9,342 nt of DNA, taken from the NCBI GenBank assembly GCA_016189965.1, contig JACPRL010000022.1, positions 1-9,342 of the forward strand, written 5' to 3'. The translations under genes and the position numbers were made by a program. Positions 5,994 to 9,342 of this stretch are shown piece by piece; positions within the stretch are counted from its first letter, which is position 1, and each line of letters begins with the position of its first letter. A model generated the notes under the pieces. That model ran no database searches. It had not been told where the DNA came from and saw only the letters and a program-made list of their open reading frames with translations. Origin of the DNA: Acidobacteriota bacterium. GTDB taxonomy: Bacteria > Acidobacteriota > Terriglobia > Acidiferrales > 2-02-FULL-67-57.

Positions 5994-6022
5994 TTGACGC
6001 GCCTGCGGGGCTGGTTTATTCT
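5994..6022 (+). promoter_or_regulatory. Candidate sigma70-type promoter for the dehydrogenase gene
   Basis: TTGACG (5994-5999) matches the -35 consensus in five of six bases, and TATTCT (6017-6022) matches the -10 in four of six, with a 17-bp spacer. Transcription would start near 6029, giving a leader of under 30 bases that holds the AGAGGG ribosome site (6045-6050), 5 bp before the ATG at 6056. It lies just downstream of the repeat island. Confidence 0.5.
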
Positions 6023-6055
6023 CAACGCGCGCAAAGGAGAAACCAGAGGGAACCG

Positions 6056-7141
6056 ATGAAGAAGCGCATCGCGGTCGTGCCGGGCGACGGCATCGGCGTG
6101 GACGTGACCCGCGAAGCCGTCAAGGTGCTCGAGGCCGTGGGGCAGGCGGCCGGGCACCAGTTTGACCTCGTCGAGTTCGACTGGGGCGCCGACCGCTACC
6201 TGCGCGAAGGCGTCTCGCTGCCCGCGGGCGCGCTCGACGACCTGCGGGGGAACTTCGACGTCATCCTGCTCGGCGCGCTGGGCGACCCGCGCATTCCCGA
6301 TATGTCCCACGCCAAGGACATCCTTTTCGGGATGCGCTTCGGCCTCGACCTCTTCTGCAACCTCCGCCCGGTCAAGCTTCTCCACCCCTCCCTCACCCCG
6401 CTCAAGAAGTTCACCGAGATTGACTTCGTCATCGTCCGCGAGAACACGGAAGGGCTCTACGCCGGCATCGGCGGCAACTTCAAGAAGGGCACGCCCGACG
6501 AAGTGGCCTTGCAGGAGGATGTGAACACCTACAAGGGCGTGGAGCGCATCATCCGCTTCGCCTTCGACTACGCCCGCGCCCACGGGCGCAAGCGCCTGGT
6601 GATGAGCGACAAGTCGAACGCCCTCACCTACGGCCACGACCTCTGGCAACGCCTCTTTGCCCAGCTTGCCCCGCAGTACTCCGACATCGAGTCCCGCCAC
6701 CTCTACGTTGACAACCTGGCCTTCCAGATGGTCAAGAACCCTGCGCAGTGGGACGTCATCGTCACCTGCAATATGTTCGGCGACATCGTCAGCGACCTGG
6801 GGGCGGCGCTGGTGGGCGGCCTGGGGATTGCGCCCTCGGGCAACCTCAACCCCGCCGGCATCTCTATGTTCGAGCCGGTGCACGGCTCGGCCCCCAAGTA
6901 CGCCGGGAAGAACGTCGCCAACCCACTGGGCGCCATCCTGACCGTCGGGATGCTGCTCGACCACCTCGGGCTGCGCGAAGAGGCTGGCTGGGTCGAGGAG
7001 GCCGCGCGCGCCTCCCTGGCCGATGGCCAGACCGCCCGCGACCTCGGCGGCTCGCTCGGCACCCGCGAGGTCGGCGACTGGCTCGCCAACTACATCACCG
7101 CCCGCTATCCCGCTCGCCCCGTTCCAACGGATCGCCGCTGA
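6056..7141 (+). CDS. Isopropylmalate/isocitrate dehydrogenase family protein (LeuB-like)
   Basis: The 361-residue protein is an NAD(P)- and metal-dependent beta-decarboxylating dehydrogenase. It begins with VVPGDGIG, has the substrate-arginine segment RFGLDLFCNLRP (94-105), RENTEGLYAG (128-137; Y135 the likely catalytic Tyr), K186 in SDKSNAL as catalytic Lys, and metal ligands D219, D243 and D247 (NMFGDIVSD). The cofactor loop reads HGSAPKYAGKNVANP (276-290). K281-Y282 matches the KY pair that gives NADP preference in isocitrate dehydrogenase, where NAD-using LeuB proteins have Asp-Ile. RENTEG is also more like isocitrate/tartrate-type enzymes than LeuB (RELTGG). The family is certain; 3-isopropylmalate, isocitrate, homoisocitrate or tartrate as substrate is not settled. 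No leuC, leuD or leuA is adjacent. Upstream in-frame TTG codons are ignored because 6056 has a good ribosome site. Confidence 0.9.
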   Translation: MKKRIAVVPGDGIGVDVTREAVKVLEAVGQAAGHQFDLVEFDWGADRYLREGVSLPAGALDDLRGNFDVILLGALGDPRIPDMSHAKDILFGMRFGLDLFCNLRPVKLLHPSLTPLKKFTEIDFVIVRENTEGLYAGIGGNFKKGTPDEVALQEDVNTYKGVERIIRFAFDYARAHGRKRLVMSDKSNALTYGHDLWQRLFAQLAPQYSDIESRHLYVDNLAFQMVKNPAQWDVIVTCNMFGDIVSDLGAALVGGLGIAPSGNLNPAGISMFEPVHGSAPKYAGKNVANPLGAILTVGMLLDHLGLREEAGWVEEAARASLADGQTARDLGGSLGTREVGDWLANYITARYPARPVPTDRR

Positions 7142-7182
7142 CTTCCTGGCATGCCCCGCACAAGCATTGGTTGGAACGGGGC
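7116..7182. repeat. 13-bp inverted repeat between the dehydrogenase and methyltransferase genes
   Basis: GCCCCGTTCCAAC (7116-7128) and GTTGGAACGGGGC (7170-7182) are exact complements separated by 41 bp. The left arm lies in the last codons of the dehydrogenase and the right arm covers a potential TTG start (7171) of the methyltransferase. There is no following T-run, so attenuation or translational coupling is more plausible than intrinsic termination. Confidence 0.7.
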
Positions 7183-7194
7183 TCGCGCCGCCAG

Positions 7195-7959
7195 TTGATC
7201 CCCCGCTCGGGCACCCCGCGCCTCGGCGGGCGCAGACACTTCTTCCAAACCCTTTGGCCCGTGGTGGCCGCCGACGTAACCACCCGCTTCGCCGCTGATG
7301 CGCGTGTCGACGTCGCCTCTCTGCTGCGCTGGCTGAGGCTTCCTCCCCGGGCGCGGATTCTCGATATTCCGTGTGGATACGGAAGGCACTCGTTGGAACT
7401 TGCGCGGCGGGGCTTCCAGGTCACCGGCGTCGACATCAGCGCCAGGCTGCTTGCCCAAGCGCGTCGGCAGGCGGCCAGCGAGGGCTTGCACATCGAATTC
7501 CGGCGGGCTGATATGCGGCAACTACGCTACCGCCGACGGTTAGATTTGGTGCTGAACCTCTTCACCAGCTTCGGCTACTTCGGCGAGGCGGCTGACGTTC
7601 AAGTGCTCAAGACCTTCCACCGCAGCCTGCGCCCGGGCGGTCGGCTGGTGGTGGATGTCATCAACCGCGACTGGGCGATTCGCCACATGCCTCCCAAAAG
7701 CCGCGTGCGGCTGGGGCGAATTGCTCTCACCCAAACGCGTCACTTTGACTTTGGCTCGAGCACCGCGGTCGAGGTCTGGCTCGCCCAGCAGGGGCGAAGC
7801 CGCTGGCAGAGCGCCATCCGCTATCGCCTGTACTCCGGCCATGAGCTGGTTGGCCTGGCGGAAGCGGCCGGCTTCCGCCGGGCGCAGGTGTTTGGGGGGT
7901 TGCGAGGCCAGCCGCTCACCTGGAAGTCGCGCCGCCTGGTCCTCCTGGCCCGCCGCTGA
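7195..7959 (+). CDS. Class I SAM-dependent methyltransferase
   Basis: The protein has the Rossmann-like methyltransferase fold: motif I ILDIPCGYGRHS (55-66 counted from the TTG at 7195), the ribose-binding acidic residue D80 in VTGVDIS, a D106-M motif, NLFTSFGYF (121-129), and the post-motif RPGGRLVVDV (146-155). The NLFTSFGYF block is typical of a methyltransferase group of unknown substrate. The start is unclear: no ATG occurs in frame after the dehydrogenase stop. TTG 7171, TTG 7195 and GTG 7261 are candidates; 7261 would cut into the conserved FF-x-LW helix, and 7171 sits in an inverted-repeat arm. I chose 7195, giving 254 residues. It follows the dehydrogenase closely and could be co-transcribed. 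Methyl acceptor unknown. Confidence 0.82.
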   Translation: MIPRSGTPRLGGRRHFFQTLWPVVAADVTTRFAADARVDVASLLRWLRLPPRARILDIPCGYGRHSLELARRGFQVTGVDISARLLAQARRQAASEGLHIEFRRADMRQLRYRRRLDLVLNLFTSFGYFGEAADVQVLKTFHRSLRPGGRLVVDVINRDWAIRHMPPKSRVRLGRIALTQTRHFDFGSSTAVEVWLAQQGRSRWQSAIRYRLYSGHELVGLAEAAGFRRAQVFGGLRGQPLTWKSRRLVLLARR

Positions 7960-7964
7960 GTTCT

Positions 7965-8843
7965 CTACGGCAGGTAGTGCACTGCCACGCGCACCATATG
8001 CGGGATGATAATCTGGTGGCCGATTCGCACCGGAACGAAATAGGCCCGTCCCTGCCAGTTGTTGTAGCGGACTACCGTAGAAACTGTTACCCAGCGCGCG
8101 CCGTCCTTCTCCTGGACATGAATGGAGAAGCGAAAATCCAAGTGGGGCTGGTCAGCCCCCACCACAATCTCATTCGCCGCTTTGTAGTAAGCCGTCCACC
8201 CGCCCAGCGACCGGCCAGGCTCAAACGTGGCCTGCTGCAACTGAGCCCGCAGAGAATCCCGACTCCGCTGGTTGCTCCAGCAAGGAAGTAGTTCGGCTAG
8301 CACCGCGCGGCTCACGGACTCGATGTCCTGAGGTGCGTTCGCAGGCAATGACACTCGATAGGCATCGGCGTAGTTGACAACCGGAAAGGCTTGGGCAACA
8401 AACGAATCTTTCGGGACATCTACAACCTCAACCCCGCTGCGCTTGGCCAGCACGAATAAGGGCACAAAATTGACCGTGGCGGCCACCACCAGAATTCCCA
8501 GGCCTACCAACGTCTGGCGGCTTAACAGTTTCTGACTCAGGAGAGCCACACCCCCGAGGGCCACCGCTCCCAGCAACACCCACGGAGCGAGCGACCACAC
8601 GCAGATAAAGACCAATGCCACCAGGCTCCCGCAAACAGCCCAACTGGCGCGAGCCCAAATCAGTGAGGGCTTCTGGCTTTCAACGATGACAATCGCCAGC
8701 CCCACAACACCCAGAACGGCTAGGTCAACCAGCACCGGAACAGGCACGGGACAGGCATGGCCGGGGGTTTCGTAGCGCGTCGTAGCGAGACAGACGGCTG
8801 CCCCCAGAAGAGCCAAGCCCCATTTCGCTATTCTCCTTGCCAT
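7965..8843 (-). CDS. Membrane protein with C-terminal DUF2867-like domain
   Basis: The 292-residue product has about five hydrophobic stretches in its N-terminal half (about 8-20, 37-54, 65-84, 86-103 and 112-132), so it is probably anchored in the inner membrane. The C-terminal half (about 140-292) is soluble. It contains the pattern SVSRAVLAELLPCW, then ADQPHLDFRFSIHV and WVTVSTVVRYNNWQGRAYF, ending in PVRIGHQIIIPHMVR. The last part resembles DUF2867, whose members end in a similar GR-YF--V-PFH-LI motif; that match is by memory and moderate. Function is unknown. The start at 8843 is an ATG with a weak GAAGAG upstream. The gene lies 24 bp after the peptidase gene on the same strand and converges with the methyltransferase with only 5 bp between stops. 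Its codons look less GC-rich than those of its neighbours. Confidence 0.75.
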   Translation of the reverse strand: MARRIAKWGLALLGAAVCLATTRYETPGHACPVPVPVLVDLAVLGVVGLAIVIVESQKPSLIWARASWAVCGSLVALVFICVWSLAPWVLLGAVALGGVALLSQKLLSRQTLVGLGILVVAATVNFVPLFVLAKRSGVEVVDVPKDSFVAQAFPVVNYADAYRVSLPANAPQDIESVSRAVLAELLPCWSNQRSRDSLRAQLQQATFEPGRSLGGWTAYYKAANEIVVGADQPHLDFRFSIHVQEKDGARWVTVSTVVRYNNWQGRAYFVPVRIGHQIIIPHMVRVAVHYLP

Positions 8844-8867
8844 ATGCTCTTCACCGTCTCTTTACGC

Positions 8868-9342
8868 TCAGGGTTGCGGGGAAGGCGCAGGGATGTCGAC
8901 GAGCCGCTCGGGCATGTCGGCCAGCACGTAGGCCATCACGGCCAGCGCGGCAATCTGGCGGCGGAGGTTCTGCGGGTCGACCTTGTCAAGCGTATCGGCC
9001 TGCGTGTGGTGCCAGTGCATGTAGCGCTCGCCCACGGTGCGCAGACCCAGCCCGGGCACCCCCTCCCGCATCAGGAAGCTGATGTCGGCCCCGCCGCCGC
9101 GGCTGCTAATCTCGCCCGCTTCAATCCCCTCCAGCAGCCGGCCGACCTCCCGGAGCGTGGCAAGAGCGTTCTGGCGGAGCGCCTTGGCCTCGGGGCGTTC
9201 CTCCTGCTGCTCGGCCGACCCCAGACCGAACTCGACCGCTCCCAACCCCAGCCCGAATCCCACCGGCCTCTCCCCGCCCGAGTCGGCTTCGATGGCGGCC
9301 ACGTGGCTGCCGACGTTCTCCCCCAGCGAATCGCGGTAGGCC
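8868..9342 (-). CDS. M28 family metallopeptidase, carboxypeptidase Q-like (5' part beyond window)
   Basis: This is the C-terminal 157 residues of an M28 zinc peptidase; the frame is open to the right edge. AAIEADSG corresponds to the carboxypeptidase Q segment with a metal-binding Asp (MESDAG in the human enzyme). YMHWHHTQADTLDKVDP holds the final His ligand, and the following QIAALAVMAYVLADMPERL is the conserved terminal helix. The segment GGGADISFLMREGVPGLGL is also typical of the family. Related enzymes are secreted or periplasmic and hydrolyse dipeptides or short peptides; the signal peptide and the first metal ligands would lie outside the window. It probably forms an operon with the downstream membrane protein gene. 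Confidence 0.9.
   Translation of the reverse strand, partial: AYRDSLGENVGSHVAAIEADSGGERPVGFGLGLGAVEFGLGSAEQQEERPEAKALRQNALATLREVGRLLEGIEAGEISSRGGGADISFLMREGVPGLGLRTVGERYMHWHHTQADTLDKVDPQNLRRQIAALAVMAYVLADMPERLVDIPAPSPQP

Noticed and set aside
7151..7198. Small ATG-started frame between dehydrogenase and methyltransferase
   Set aside because: It is only 15 codons, has no ribosome site and no recognisable content, and overlaps the inverted repeat.
8868..9342. The M28 peptidase as the missing N-succinyl-amino acid desuccinylase
   Set aside because: The known desuccinylase of this pathway is M20 family, while this protein matches carboxypeptidase Q, lies on the opposite strand 3.5 kb away, and pairs with a different gene.

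Overview
The window is GC-rich, tightly packed bacterial chromosome. The gene families (DUF1844, a carboxypeptidase Q-like M28 peptidase, an NSAR/OSBS with a linked GNAT) and the many small foldback repeats between genes fit an Acidobacteriota-type genome. That assignment is inference: there is no rRNA or other marker gene here. I see no tRNA, CRISPR array, transposase or phage gene.

Layout. (1) Positions 1-456, minus: almost all of a DUF1844 protein, cut by the left edge. (2) 568-1359, plus: mazG, an NTP pyrophosphohydrolase, divergent from the DUF1844 gene; its last codons and stop lie inside a foldback repeat. (3) 1348-1547: two nested inverted repeats filling most of the gap. (4) 1583-5324, plus: a very compact four-gene unit (gaps of 3, -4 and 8 bp): a fold-type II PLP enzyme of the threonine/serine dehydratase-racemase family, a GNAT acyltransferase, an N-succinylamino acid racemase/o-succinylbenzoate synthase of the enolase superfamily, and a ten-helix EamA/DMT transporter. 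(5) 5325-5930: a gene-free island of about 600 bp made of many short hairpins, including the families also seen near mazG. (6) 6056-7141, plus: a beta-decarboxylating dehydrogenase of the isopropylmalate/isocitrate family behind a recognisable sigma70-type promoter. (7) about 7195-7959, plus: a class I SAM methyltransferase with an unclear start and a 13-bp inverted repeat at its 5' end. (8) 9342-7965, minus: the C-terminal part of a carboxypeptidase Q-like M28 peptidase followed by a membrane protein with a DUF2867-like C-terminal domain, probably one operon, converging on the methyltransferase.

How the genes may work together. The GNAT plus NSAR pair matches the known route in which a D-amino acid is N-succinylated, epimerised and desuccinylated to the L-form. 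Here the pair is joined to a PLP dehydratase/racemase-like enzyme and an exporter-type permease, and no desuccinylase is visible. This operon is the most interesting functional unit. The second notable signal is the hairpin family with a TTCA centre, whose copies differ by compensatory stem changes.
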